From contig CM077667.1 of NCBI GenBank assembly GCA_039707655.1, positions 59,983,628 through 60,047,627 of the forward strand: 64,000 nt of DNA, written 5' to 3'. Under the pieces are notes generated by a model that saw only the letters and a program-made list of their open reading frames with translations, had not been told where the DNA came from and made no database searches. The translations under genes were made by a program, and so were the position numbers. The stretch comes from Elymus sibiricus (lineage: Eukaryota; Streptophyta; Magnoliopsida; Poales; Poaceae). Below are positions 9,896 through 19,862 of the stretch, one piece after another (position 1 is the stretch's first letter; every line of letters starts with the position of its first letter).

Positions 9896-10325
9896 AGCCT
9901 CCTGATCTAATGGCGTCCCGAGGACGGGATAAGGGTTGTGCGCACTAATGTGAGGATGCAGGTACTGCGGGTCATCACGCGCGGCTACCAAGATCCCGGA
10001 GGCCTGAAGCGCCAGGAAAAACAGCGCGACGGGAGGGACCCCACCACGACGAACAGCAAGGCCACGAACCCGGGGAGTGGCGGCCATGAGCAGACCCTCA
10101 GGAGAGAACGCCTCGTGAGAGCCCAGCCGGCCGCCGTCATCGGACCGCATCGGCATCGGCAACAAGCCCCGCGCAAAAAACCAAGTCACGTCACGGCAAG
10201 CAGGCAACCGGTGATTTAAGAAAGGGAAGGACGGAGACAAAGGTAGTACGCAAAAGGCTGACGCCCACAGGGGCCGAGTTCTTCTTAAAATATTACAGGT
10301 ACCAGGAAAAGAAGATAGGGGAGGC
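9896..10325 (+). other. Gypsy-1 internal DNA between CACTA-2 and the antisense ORF, no gene seen
   Basis: GC-rich sequence. Open frames on both strands lack recognisable domains. This is where the Gypsy-1 internal region resumes after CACTA-2. Confidence 0.5.
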
Positions 10326-10808
10326 CTAGGTGGAGGAGTCGCTGTCGCTGTCCGAGTCGCCGGCCGCCTCAGCGCCGGAGCCGCCCTCCTCGTCGGAGGC
10401 AGGCACCTGAACGAACCTCTCCACCAGGGACTCCAGGTGCGGGCGCAGCTCGTCCCGGAGGGGCCTCTGGAGCCCCATAGGCACCCACTCCCCGACGCGC
10501 TGGAGGTCGAGCTCCAGGGCGTGGCGGCGCAAGTTGGAGAAGACGCCCGTCAAGGCGAGGTCCAGGAGGTCGCGCGCATCAGCCTCGCTTTCCGCGTTCA
10601 CGCGGGAGACGCCGGTCTCCAGCGTCTCCACCACCCTGTGGAAGAAGTCAAGGTAGCCTCCGTCGCCGTGCGCGCAGGGTAGCGCAGGGGCTTCCCCGAC
10701 GAACCGGCTCACCACGCCGGCCGCGCGGTGGGCGATGTCAAGATACTGCTTGGTGCGCTGGGACTCCAGCATCTTGGCATGCGCCGCCTCGTCCTGGGCG
10801 GCCTGCAC
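10326..10808 (-). CDS. Antisense coiled-coil ORF of Gypsy-1
   Basis: A 160-codon minus-strand frame encodes a helical protein: KMLESQRTKQYLDIAHRAAG, a middle FSNLRRHALELDLQRVGEW and an acidic serine/aspartate tail ending DSDSDSDSST. The same layout (coiled coil, helical domain, acidic C-terminus) is seen at the C-terminus of antisense genes in several grass Gypsy elements, including the one in Gypsy-2 here. Open sense frames exist in parallel but have no domains. It lies ~420 bp inside the 3' LTR, transcribed towards the interior. A nominal start is the methionine at 10808; an upstream minus-strand exon could extend it. The N-terminal 'putative gypsy type transposon' domain is not visible here, so this is probably a truncated gene. 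Confidence 0.5.
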   Translation of the reverse strand: MQAAQDEAAHAKMLESQRTKQYLDIAHRAAGVVSRFVGEAPALPCAHGDGGYLDFFHRVVETLETGVSRVNAESEADARDLLDLALTGVFSNLRRHALELDLQRVGEWVPMGLQRPLRDELRPHLESLVERFVQVPASDEEGGSGAEAAGDSDSDSDSST

Positions 10809-11218
10809 GGCGTTGGCCGCCTCCTTAACTTGGGCCTGGAGGGACGCCAGCTCCGCCCAGGCCTCCGCTTCGCCCCTGAGGGCGGCTTGGAAGGCGGCCT
10901 CGGCGGTCGTCAGCCGGGCGCGCAGCGCAACCCTGCTTCGTGTCGCCTCACCTACCTTCGTCTGGTCACATACACGTGGCCCGAGGAGTGGAGGCCCAAG
11001 AGAGCAACATCATTCAAGGAAGGGTAATGATGGCCGGCGCAGCGCACGACCATCGCGTCAGTTTGACTTGGGGCGGATCGTGACACCCTCGGGGAATGGA
11101 GGCGTCGGTGCCCTGACACGCAACGCGAGCCGAGCCTGGCCCATAATCGTTTGGGGTCTGCGGCGCTTCGGGCCGTCCTCAAGGGCTTTGCCCAGAAGCC
11201 AGCTCGAGCGCGCCTTGG

Positions 11219-11231
11219 GCCCGGGGGCTAC
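11219..11231 (+). other. Polypurine tract of Gypsy-1
   Basis: GCCCGGGGGCTAC abuts the TG of the 3' LTR, the expected position for plus-strand DNA priming. Confidence 0.7.
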
Positions 11232-12126
11232 TGTCGGCATTCTTGGAACGGGGGTACCAAGACCTGCCTGCGTGCGGCCCAGGGCATGGCCCACTTTGTC
11301 AGCCAGGCACGGCCTGGTGGGACCGCACCCCAGACATGGCCCTCGCGAGGACCCGAGCTCGCGCGGGAAGCAGCACCAAGATCAGCAAGGAGTGGGCCTC
11401 CTCAGGCCCCCTCCGGAGCAGCGGAGGTCTCTATGCAGAACCCGACCTCAGGAGTCAAGGATGACACAAGGAGGGACAGGCGGGCGCCAGCGCGCCAAGC
11501 GGAGCAGTTTCCCCTTTGGTGCAAAGGGAGCAAGTACGTACATGAGTTCCCAAAGCGGCCCCCAAAGGTTTCCATTCTGGTGCAACAAGACCACGACCAC
11601 GAGCCCCGCAGGACGGATGTCATCGCCGAGCCCACCTCTGCATCATCGACAGCCACTTTGCAGGCGAAGACCACCTTTGGGCAGGGCGGGGGTGTGCTCC
11701 TGTCCCCCTTCGAATTTGGCCGTTGTGTGATCCCTTCCCGCCATTGCGATAAGGGAAGAGGACCCGGGCCACTGCTATATATAGAGGCTAGGTAGCACCA
11801 TAGAAGGGGTGAGACAAGGAAGAACAACAAGGGAGGCAGAAAGCCAAGAACACCACTCGAGTGCCCTCACGAGGCTGCTCACCACTGTACTAGTTCATCC
11901 ACCACACCTCCTCGAGAGGCAATCCACCAAAGCAGGAGTAGGGTTTTACGCTTCGCAGTGGCCCGAACCTGGGTAAATCACAGTGTGCATCTTCTTCCTC
12001 GTCATCGTGCGAGTTCGTTGTAGAAATCATCGAGTAGCGAGTTAGGTAGGGCGAGGCTGCAGGGGATCTTCGCACACGCCCCTGTGTTCGAACTTCTTGG
12101 GGTTTTGCGGAGCCCGAAATCCGACA
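11232..12126 (+). repeat. 3' LTR of Gypsy-1
   Basis: 895 bp, about 95% identical to 1609-2502. TATA box TATATATAG at 11776-11784. Read-through from this LTR would enter the protease remnant of element A. Confidence 0.92.
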
Positions 12127-12563
12127 ATGGCTTGTGTGATCTTGGTGCTAATGTCAATGCTATACCTTTCACCTTATATCAAGAAATTATGAATGACATA
12201 GCACCCTGTACAATTGAAGATATTGATTTCACTATTAAACTTGCAAACAGAGATACTATCTCACCACTTGGGATTGTTAGAGATGTTGAAGTCTTGTGTG
12301 GAAAAGTCAAGTACCCCACTGATTTCTTAGTACTTGGTTCAAAGCAAGATAACTTTTGCCCCATTATATTTTGTAGACCTTTCTTGAATACCGTTAATGC
12401 TCAAATCAATTGTGTTACTCGGAAGGTCAAAGTAGGCTTTAATGGTGAGTTTCATGAGTTTAATTTCTCTAAGTTTAATATACAACCTCATGAGAAAGAA
12501 TTACCTAGTAAAGATGAATTAATTGGTCTTGCTTCTATTGTTGTACCTCTTACAGCCCACTAG
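12127..12563 (+). pseudogene. Retropepsin-like protease remnant of element A
   Basis: The frame of the gag remnant resumes after Gypsy-1. LCDLGANVNAIPF is the active-site region of Athila-type aspartic proteases (aspartate in the D-L-G-A motif rather than D-[ST]-G). FLVLGSKQDNFCPIIFCRPF corresponds to the second conserved region (ILGRPFL in intact copies; here CRPF). The frame ends at TAG 12561-12563, and the following ~140 bp contain more stops before the RT region. Normal role: cleavage of the Gag-Pol polyprotein in the cytoplasmic particle. Inactive because N-terminal context and downstream frame are broken. Confidence 0.75.
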
Positions 12564-12705
12564 AGCAATATTTGTTAGACCATGAGAATGATATGCATAT
12601 GAATGAAAGAAATGAAATAGATGAAATGTTTCTCAAACAAGCACCTTCCCTCAAATATAATTTGCCTGAGATTTTAGGGGATCCCCTCCACCCAAGGGAG
12701 ATCCC

Positions 12706-13731
12706 GTGTTTGAGTTAAAGACATTGCTGGATACTCTGAAATATGCTTATCTTGATGAAAAGAAAATATATCCTATTATTATCAGTGCTAACCTTTCAGA
12801 GCATGAAGAAAAGAGATTACTCAAAACTCGAAAGAAGCACATGGCTGCTATTGGATATACACTTGATGATCTAAAGGACATAAGTCCTACTCTATGTCAG
12901 CACAAGATCAATATGGAACCTGATGCTAAACCAGTTGTGATCACCAACGTCGTCTCAATCCTAAGATGAAGGAGGTGGTAAGAACTAAAATATTAAAACT
13001 TCTGGAGGAAGGTATAATTTATCCTATTGATGATAGTTGGTGGGTAAGTCATGCTCATTGTGTGCCTAAGAAAGGTGGTATAACTGTCATCCCTAATGAT
13101 ACAAATGAACTTATTCCACAAACAATTGTAACTGGTTATAGGATGGTGATTGATTTCAGGAAATTAAATAAAGCTAATAGAAAAGATCATTATCCTTTGC
13201 CTTTTATTGATCAAATGTTAGAGAGATTGTCTAAGCACACACACTTTTGCTTTCTGGATGGATATTCTGGTTTCTCTCAAATACCTGTGTCAAAAGAAGA
13301 CCAAGAGAAAACTACCTTTACTTGTCCTTTCGGAACTTATGCTTATAGACGTATGCCTTTTGGTTTATGCAATGCACCTGCTACCTTTCAAAGATGTATG
13401 ACTGCTATATTCTCTGACTTTTGTGAAAAGATTGTTGAAGTATTCATGGATGATTTCTCCATTTACGAAACTTCTTTTAATGACTACTTAAGCAACCTTG
13501 ATCGAGTTTTGCAGAGATGGGAGGAAACTAATCTTGTCTTGAATTGGGAGAAGTGCCACTTTATGGTGAATGAAGGTATAGTGCTTGGGCATAAGATTTC
13601 TGAGCGAGGTATTGAGGTAGACAAAGCTAAAGTTGATGCAATTCAGAAGATGGCATGCCCAAAAGACATTAAAGGTATAAGAAGTTTCCTTGGTCATGCT
13701 GGTTTCTATAGGCTTTTTCATCAATGATTCT
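12706..13731 (+). pseudogene. Reverse transcriptase remnant of element A
   Basis: Two overlapping open segments (12706-12969 and 12966-13727, different frames) cover the connection region and most of the RT domain. Visible RT landmarks: SHAHCVPKKGG, YRMVIDFRKLNKANRKDHYP, FCFLDGYSGFSQIPV, RMPFGLCNAPATFQRCM and the catalytic box EVFMDDFSIY (F-M-D-D form). Then GHKISERGIEVDKAKVDAI and FLGHAGFYR of the RT/RNase H connection. A frameshift near 12966 and another near 13720 break it. Order and motifs match Ty3/Gypsy, Athila/Tat lineage. Normal function: copying the genomic RNA into cDNA in the particle. Clearly dead in this copy. Confidence 0.9.
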
Positions 13732-14151
13732 TCAAAGATTTCTAGGCAACTAACTAATCTTCTTCATAAAGATATCCCTTTTGTTTTTGATGATGATTCT
13801 GTAGAAGCTTTTGAAATACTAAAAAAAGATTTCATTTCTGCACCTATTGTTCAACCATCTGATTGGAATTTGCCATTTGAAATCATGTGTGATGCTAGTG
13901 ATTATGCTGTTGGAGATGTTCTAGGGCAAAGAGTAGACAAGAAATTGAACGTTATCCATTATGCTAGTAAAACTCTAGACTCTGCCTAGAGGAATTATGC
14001 TACCGCTGATAAGGAATTTTTAGTAGTTGTTTTTGCTTGTGATAAGTTTAGACCTTACATTGTCGATTCTAAAGTAACTATTCACACTGATCATGCTGCT
14101 ATTAAATACTTAATGGAAAAGAAAGATGCTAAACCTAGGTTAATTAGATGA
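13690..14151 (+). pseudogene. RNase H remnant of element A
   Basis: Continues RT after a frameshift: FEIMCDASDYAVGDVLGQ carries the first catalytic aspartate, [20 protein letters not shown] the glutamate, and [14 protein letters not shown] the next aspartate. Stops TAG at 13987-13989 and TGA at 14149-14151 interrupt it. Normal role: degradation of RNA in the RNA:DNA hybrid. Confidence 0.85.
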
Positions 14152-15302
14152 GTGCTCTTACTTCAAGATTTTGATTTGCACATTGTCGATAGAAAGGGAG
14201 CTGAAAACCCCACAGCAAATAACTTGTCTAGGATGGAAAATGTTCTTGATGACCCACTTCCTATTGATGATAATTTTCCTGATGAGCAACTTGCTGCTAT
14301 AAATACTTCACGTAGTGCTCCATGGTATGCTGATTATGCAAATTATATTGTTGCAAAATATATCCCACCTAGTTTCACCTATCAACAAAAGAAAAAATTC
14401 TTCTATGATTTACGACATTACTTCTGGGATGACGCACATCTCTATAAAGAAGGAGTAGATGGTGTTATTAGACGTTGTGTACTTGAGCATGAGCAGGAAC
14501 AGATTCTCAGGAAGTGTCATTCCGAGGCCTACCGAAGACACCATGCTGGTGACAGAACTGCACACAAGGTAGTACAATTTGGTTTCTATTGGCCTACTCT
14601 TTTTAAAGATGCTCGTAAGTATGTCCTTTCATGTAATGAATGCCAAAGAGTTGGTAATATTGGTAAACGTCAGGAAATGCCTATGAACTATTCACTTGCT
14701 ATTGAACCATTTGATGTCTGGGGGTTTGATTTTATGCAACCTTTTCCTTCCACTAATGGGTACACTCATATTCTAGTTGGTGTTGATTACGTTACTAAGT
14801 GGGTAGAAGCTATTCCAACTAGTAGTGCTGATCATAACACTTCTGTTAAAATGCTTAAAGACATTATTTTTCTGAGGTTTGGAGTCCCTAGATACTTAAT
14901 GACTGATGGTGGTTCACATTTTATTCATGGTGCTTTCCGTAAACTGCTAGCTAAGTATGATGTTAACCATAGAATTGCATCACCCTATCATGCTTAGCCT
15001 AGCGGTCAAGTTGAGTTGAGTAATTGAGAAATAAAATTAATTTTACAAAAACTGTCAACAGATCTAGGAAGAATTGGTCTAAAAAACTCAATGATGCACT
15101 TTGGTCCTATAGAACATCTTATAAGAATACCATGGGTATGTTTCCCTACAAAATGGTCTATGGAAAGGCTTGCCATTTACCTCTTGAGTTAGAACATAAA
15201 GCTAATTGGGCAATTAAAGAACTTAATTATGACTTTAAACTTGCCGGTGAAAACAGGTTATTTGATATTAGCTCACTAGATGAATGGAGGACACAAGCCT
15301 AT
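14152..15302 (+). pseudogene. Integrase remnant of element A, truncated by CACTA-1
   Basis: After the RNase H tail (DRKGAENPTANNLSR) comes the integrase. The HHCC zinc-binding module is present: CHSEAYRRHHAGDRTAHK then CNECQRVGN. The catalytic core follows with WGFDFMQPF (first D) and YLMTDGGSHF (second D). Near the third acidic residue the frame is broken by TAG 14995-14997, and again by TGA at about 15026. The core continues in 15024-15302 (KACHLPLELEHKAYW-like motif) and is cut after RTQAY by the CACTA-1 terminus. The C-terminal domain is absent from the window, presumably lost with the deletion at 59753/59754. Normal function: inserting cDNA into chromosomes. Confidence 0.88.
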
Positions 15303-15835
15303 CACTACTGTAGGATGGTCCAAAGACGACACATTAATCAGAGACCCTTCGACGAAACTGTGTGCGATCCATCAATCGCAAATGGTATAGTTCAAGCTCC
15401 GCCGCCAATGACGAGAACTGTGTGCGATGGAGGAAACATCAAATACGATTCGAAAAATAGTTGCGTGTGTGATGCGTCACATACAATTATTCCTTATGAA
15501 CTGTTTGTGATTATGGAATATAACAGAAAAGGTTAACAAAGTACATACGTGTGCATAGTGCGGCATACAGTTCACTTGGGCAAACTGTTTGCGCTGATCC
15601 AGTAGAACACAATCGAGTTAGACAAAGATGGTGTGTGTGATACCCGGCAAACAGTTCATTCATCAGAATTGCTTGGGAAGACCAATAATAACCCAAACGA
15701 TTCATCCTTATAATAGTGTGTGTTGTGGGTACCTGGCAAACAGGTCATTCATCAGAATTGTGTGGGAAGACCAATAATATCCCAAATGATTCATCCTGAC
15801 AACCTGTCTGTGTTGTGGGCAGACGATTGCTGCTA
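15303..15835 (+). repeat. Left terminal/subterminal repeats of CACTA-1
   Basis: After the CACTA terminus come copies of GAAACTGTGTGCGATCCATC, ATCGCAAATGG, AACTGTGTGCGATGG, TGCGTGTGTGATGCGTCAC and CAAACAGTTCATTCATCAG. An 89-bp direct repeat (anchors CATCAGAATT at 15661 and 15750) closes the array. The pairing of ATCGCA with TGCGAT is typical of transposase-binding subterminal arrays. Confidence 0.75.
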
Positions 15836-15980
15836 ATAATTGTATGAGATGTGATTTGCTCTGTTTTCACAACATCTATATGCTCTGTCTACAGAACACC
15901 AACATTATTGTTGCATAATCAACTTGAACACCCAGTTACATAAGTGACTACACAACACTTGTACATTCCTCAATATAAAA
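15836..15980 (-). other. AT-rich 3' flank of the exonuclease gene
   Basis: Non-coding, between the subterminal array and the exonuclease stop codon; by position the 3' untranslated region of the minus-strand gene. Confidence 0.45.
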
Positions 15981-16192
15981 TTACAAGAAATAAATGGTCA
16001 CCAAATCATACTGTCCTTCTGACGACGGTTGCTGATACTGCTCTGCTTGTGGCCATCCCTCGCCGTCTGCAGGAAGGAGGCACTTCCTCATGTCAATGAT
16101 ACTCCTGTACATCTCGTAGCTTGTGTACGCGTCCTTGGCCGCGTACTTGATGTGTTCTTCATCCAGTTCGTTCACCCAGGCCTTGTGCCAGG
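15981..16192 (-). pseudogene. DEDDy 3'-5' exonuclease gene, C-terminal segment
   Basis: Minus-strand frame ending with stop at 15981-15983. It encodes HKAWVNELDEEH, then HIKYAAKDAYTSYEMYR, the Exo III motif (Y-x3-D) of the RNase D/WRN exonuclease family, and a short polar C-terminus. The middle and N-terminal parts are at 25551-25748 and 35377-35720; across both insertions the frame is continuous at the codon level once one target duplication is discounted. The gene would encode about 248 residues with all four acidic residues plus tyrosine. Such proteins degrade DNA or RNA 3' to 5'. It sits just inside the left end of CACTA-1, transcribed towards that end. Broken by Gypsy-2, the Copia element and one nonsense codon. 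Confidence 0.85.
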
Positions 16193-16674
16193 TGAGGGAG
16201 TCCTGGACTAAGGGGTCCTCGGGCCGTCAGCCTATCTCTCATAGGCCGGCTTGGTGGGCCGCTCTCTGGTGGTCGCAGGAAGGGCCAGGATATGCGGCGA
16301 CCCCGTATTCTAGAAGGAAACCTCCGAAGACGCGGCGTGCACTCCAAGTCAAGATGAGAGGATCAGCGTCTTTACATCCGGCTGGAGACTAATCATGTGT
16401 AAACCCTAGGTACCCCCGGTGTCTAAATAAACCGGAGGGTTTAGATTGTAGAAGGCAGACAAACTCATCTAGGATTTTGGCTACTTGATCTCGAAGTAGA
16501 TCGACTCTGTAATCTTCATACACATCAATACAACCAAGCAGGACGTAGGGTTTTACCTCCATAGGAGGGCCCGAACCTAGGTAAACATCGTCTCCTTCGT
16601 CCCCTGTTACCCATCGATCCTAATCTCATAGCTCGGGACCCCCTACCCGAGATCCGCCGGTTTTGACACCGACA
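16193..16674 (+). repeat. 5' LTR of Gypsy-2
   Basis: 482 bp. The TATA region reads GTCTAAATAAACCGG (about 16420-16434), where the 3' LTR has GTCTATATAAACCGG, so the promoter TATA box is altered in the copy that would drive the element. A primer-binding-like TTGGTGCTTTCATTGAGA follows at 16675. Confidence 0.9.
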
Positions 16675-16700
16675 TTGGTGCTTTCATTGAGACTTCCGCT

Positions 16701-17402
16701 GTGGGATCGCAAGAGGAATTGATGGCTCGCTTAATCATTAGCGATGAAGTCCGTAACGGGGGCTCCTTCGCCCCCGGACAGATTTTCGCTTTCGGCAGCA
16801 TCGTGCTGCACACTGACCCGACCGGCCACCCTGGTCGGATCGGGAGTCTCGCCCCCGATCAAGCGATCAGATTCAGGAACCTAGAGTTCTCCGTAGACTC
16901 CCGGGGCGAACTTTCATTCACCGGGCTCGCGATCTCATCCGACGAGCCCGAAGTCTCCGAAGCCTTAACTTCGGATCTCCTTCTCGACTCCGCCCTCGGG
17001 TCTATCCCTGCCGATGATCTGGCTCTTAGTCCGGATCCGGTTACAGTACCTGAGGGCCAGGGGTCGGCCCCTGCCGAACACACTCCTTGTACGGACGCGT
17101 TGGAGGTTAACTCCAAAAGTCCTAGGCAGATCGATCCGGCCAAGCTCTCGACGATCAACGAGGAGCTGGATCGGATCCTATCAATAAAAATTACAGACGA
17201 CCCGACCACAACTCGTGCTCAGATTGGTCTGAAGGCGGGTCATGGGGAATTTTTCGACCCACCTACCACCCACTTGGTAGCCACTATCGAAGACTTAACC
17301 GATATGCTGGACTACGCCTCCGAGGAGGCAGAAGACATGGATGAAGAGGACGGCGCCCCCGCCCCTGTCAACACTGGGCGATGGACTGCCACCTCGACCT
17401 AA
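16701..17402 (+). CDS. Gypsy-2 gag N-terminal ORF
   Basis: Open from 16701 (ATG; a second ATG at 16722 starts MARLIISDEV) to TAA 17400-17402, 233 codons. The product is acidic with DPAKLSTINEELDRILSIKI, a helix seen in the N-terminal part of gag from Fatima-type elements, and ends in an acidic EDMDEEDGAPAP tail. It has no capsid domain. The downstream ORF 17458-18654 is in another frame and carries the capsid core, so the two were probably one gag separated by a frameshift and stop. Role: structural particle protein. Confidence 0.65.
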   Translation: MGSQEELMARLIISDEVRNGGSFAPGQIFAFGSIVLHTDPTGHPGRIGSLAPDQAIRFRNLEFSVDSRGELSFTGLAISSDEPEVSEALTSDLLLDSALGSIPADDLALSPDPVTVPEGQGSAPAEHTPCTDALEVNSKSPRQIDPAKLSTINEELDRILSIKITDDPTTTRAQIGLKAGHGEFFDPPTTHLVATIEDLTDMLDYASEEAEDMDEEDGAPAPVNTGRWTATST

Positions 17403-17457
17403 GACATCTACATGGTAGACACCCCCGACGATAAGGGCGATCGTACCCCTAAGAAGA

Positions 17458-18654
17458 ATGGCGATAAATACGGTGATGCGCTGGAAACAGCGCAAACGAT
17501 CTAAGGCAAACAAGGGAAGGGAAGCCATTACAGGCACCGGGGAAAACGGCACCCCGGAAGACCTCGGCAACCCTGAAGACCCCGAACAACCACTAGAGGA
17601 CCAGGAAAGGCCCAATGATCGGCGCGACACCGAGGATCCTAGTGATTCCGAGGACGACAACTACCTCCCCCCTGTCGAAGAGGAGGACAGCCTGGAAGCC
17701 GAAGATCTCACCGTCCCCGAAAACCCTGTGGATCAGGAACGGTTTAGGCAGCAGCTTTTAGTCACCGCACGAAGCCTGAAGGCAAAAGAACAACAACTCA
17801 AAGCCGAACAGGACACACTCAATGATAGATGGATGAGGGTCTTGGCAGCCGAAGAAGGGTATGGTACCGATCTACCGGACCAACCCAAGAGCTACCCACG
17901 CCGGCGGTTGCTACCGCAATTTGATGATGAGGCCCTTGAAACCTCGCCTCCTAGGCATACTCCGTACGACCGACCGGACCGCCCTCCCCGAGGACGGGAT
18001 AGAACGGCCGGCGAGGCCGAGTACAGACCTGCGGTACCCCGCAGGAGAGGAAAAGAGCCAGCAGGTCTTGAGGACAGGTATGACTTACGACAGGACCTGG
18101 ATTATAGAGCAGGCTACACAAGATCCATCTACGGATCTAGAGGGTACTCCCCCGCTAGACGGGACGGGTACCAGTCTTGGCTCGACCGCTACAATAGAGG
18201 TCGGGAACAAAACCGGGCCCGATCAACCGCCGATCGTAGGCAGGACATAGCTCGGGTCAGAGGCGCTGCCCACCCACTGTGCATCACAGTCGAGGTGATG
18301 CAGCATCAGTTCCCTGAAGGGTTTAAACCCGTTAACATAGAGCAATACGACGGGACAACAGACCCAACTGTGTGGATTGAGGACTTCCTCCTCCACATTC
18401 ATATGGCACGAGGAGATGATCTCCATGCCATCAAGTATCTACCCCTAAAGCTTAAGGGGCCATCTCGACACTGGATAAACAGTCTCCCCGAGAATTCCAT
18501 CGGGAGCTGGGAAGAGCTCGAGGATGCTTTCCGATCTAACTTCCAGGGCACTTATGTCCGGCCACCGGACTCCTCCGACATGAGCAATGTTGTCCAGAAA
18601 GCAGGAGAATCAGCCCGGCAATTCTGGATTCGGTTCCTGACCAAGCAAAACTAG
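17458..18654 (+). pseudogene. Gypsy-2 gag with Retrotrans_gag capsid core
   Basis: 398 codons. An acidic/proline-rich linker (EDNYLPPVEEEDSLEAEDL), a coiled-coil helix (ARSLKAKEQQLKAEQDTLNDR), an arginine/tyrosine-rich low-complexity segment, then the capsid core: YDGTTDPTVWIEDFLLHIHM, IKYLPLKLKGPSRHWINSLP, SWEELEDAFRSNFQGTY and ARQFWIRFLTKQN. This is the standard Retrotrans_gag pattern. A TAG at 18652-18654 interrupts the core, after which the frame continues (IIDCPDTEAIDSF) into 18655-19209. Role: formation of the virus-like particle; inactivated here. Confidence 0.85.
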
Positions 18655-19209
18655 ATCATTGATTGCCCGGACACCGAAGCAATAGACTCCTTCAGACATA
18701 ATATTCGAGACGAGTGGCTAGCTCGTCAGCTCGGCCAGGATAAGCCGAGGACAATATCCACCCTTACCTCACTTATGACCCGCTTTTGCGCGGGTGAGGA
18801 TAACTGGCTAGCTCGACGAGGCCATAACCCCGAAGACCCCGGCACCTCCAAAGTCCGGGATGGAAACGGGAAACCACGACGTAACAAAAACAAACGCCGC
18901 CACAACAACGGCGATGCGGAGGACACGGCCGTCAATGTCGGTTTCCGCAACCCAAAATCCGGACAGCGGAAGAAACCTTCTAAAGAAAATCGAGATGGAC
19001 CTACCACGCTAGACAAAATTATGGATAGGCCCTGCCAGATCCACGACACCCAAGACAAGCCTGCTAACCACACCAACCGTAATTGTTGGGTGTTCAAACA
19101 AGCTGGCAAACTCGCAGCCGAGGAGCAAGGCAAGAGCCCTCGCAGCGAGGACGATGATGAGCCCCGCGGTCCAAGCAATGGAGGCCAAAAGCAGTTCCCC
19201 CAGAGGTAA
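18655..19209 (+). pseudogene. Gypsy-2 gag C-terminus/nucleocapsid remnant
   Basis: In-frame continuation of the gag after the TAG at 18652. It contains HNIRDEWLARQLGQDKPRT, a strongly basic segment (GKPRRNKNKRRHN) and CQIHDTQDKPANHTNRNCWV, where a zinc-knuckle-like Cys/His spacing is expected but is not canonical. Ends with TAA at 19207-19209. Confidence 0.7.
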
Positions 19210-19364
19210 AAACTGTGAACATGATATATGCCACTCACATACCAAAAAAGGAGAGGAAGCGCGCCCTTCGGGAGGTCTACGCCATAGAGCCCGTAGCCCC
19301 GAAGTATAACCCATGGTCGGCTTGCCCGATCACCTTCGACTGACGGGATCATCCGACCAGTATC

Positions 19365-19862
19365 CGTCACGGAGGTTTGGCAGCCCTCGTCCTAGACACC
19401 ATTATCGATGGGTATCACCTCACTAGAGTCCTAATGGACGGAGGAAGTAGCCTTAATCTGATTTACTCAGACACGGTGAAAAAGATGGGTATAGATCCGT
19501 CAAGGATCAAACCTAGCAACACTACCTTTAAAGGAGTGATCCCAGGCGTCGAAGCCCGCTGCTCGGGCACCATGAATCTGGAAGTAGTGTTCGGCTCACT
19601 CGACAACTTCCGCAGCGAAGACTTGATCTTCGACATTGTCCCTTTTCGTAGCAGTTATCATGCCCTACTCGGCCGCACAGCATTCGCTCGCTTTAACTTC
19701 GTCCCCCACTACACGTACCTGAAGCTCAAGATGCCCGGGCCCAGGGGGTCATTACTGTCAACGGCAACACAGAGCGCTCTCTCCGAACTGAGGAGCACAC
19801 AGCGGCCCTGGCAGCTGAATTCCAGTACGGCGATGATAGGCCGACGCCCAAATCAGCCATAA
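19365..19862 (+). pseudogene. Gypsy-2 aspartic protease remnant
   Basis: Segment with TRVLMDGGSSLNLIYSDTVK (active-site aspartate in MDGGSS), a middle region with CSGTMNLEVVFG, and YHALLGRTAFARF, the conserved hydrophobic-hydrophobic-G-R motif of retropepsins. The frame is open from 19377 to TAG 19860-19862, but a TGA at 19339-19341 separates it from the upstream part and the C-terminal end shifts frame. Beyond it nothing resembles RT. Role: Gag processing; probably inactive. Confidence 0.8.

Larger units (their letters stand above)
1609..12126 (+). mobile_element. Gypsy-1: LTR retrotransposon, non-autonomous, with nested CACTA-2
   Basis: Complete element bounded by LTRs 1609-2502 and 11232-12126, both starting TGTCGGC and ending CGACA or TGACA, flanked by the 5-bp target duplication ATGGC (1604-1608 and 12127-12131). 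A primer-binding-like site follows the 5' LTR and a purine tract GGGCCCGGGGGCTAC precedes the 3' LTR. Removing CACTA-2 leaves about 6.4 kb with only gag-like GC-rich ORFs and an antisense ORF; I find no protease, reverse transcriptase or integrase, so it must have moved in trans. The LTRs differ at about 45 of 894 positions by eye (5%). It sits in the gag/protease junction of element A. Confidence 0.9.

Noticed and set aside
15661..15820. Possible CRISPR-like direct repeats
   Set aside because: Only two 89-bp units with no regular spacers, in a plant transposon subterminal region.
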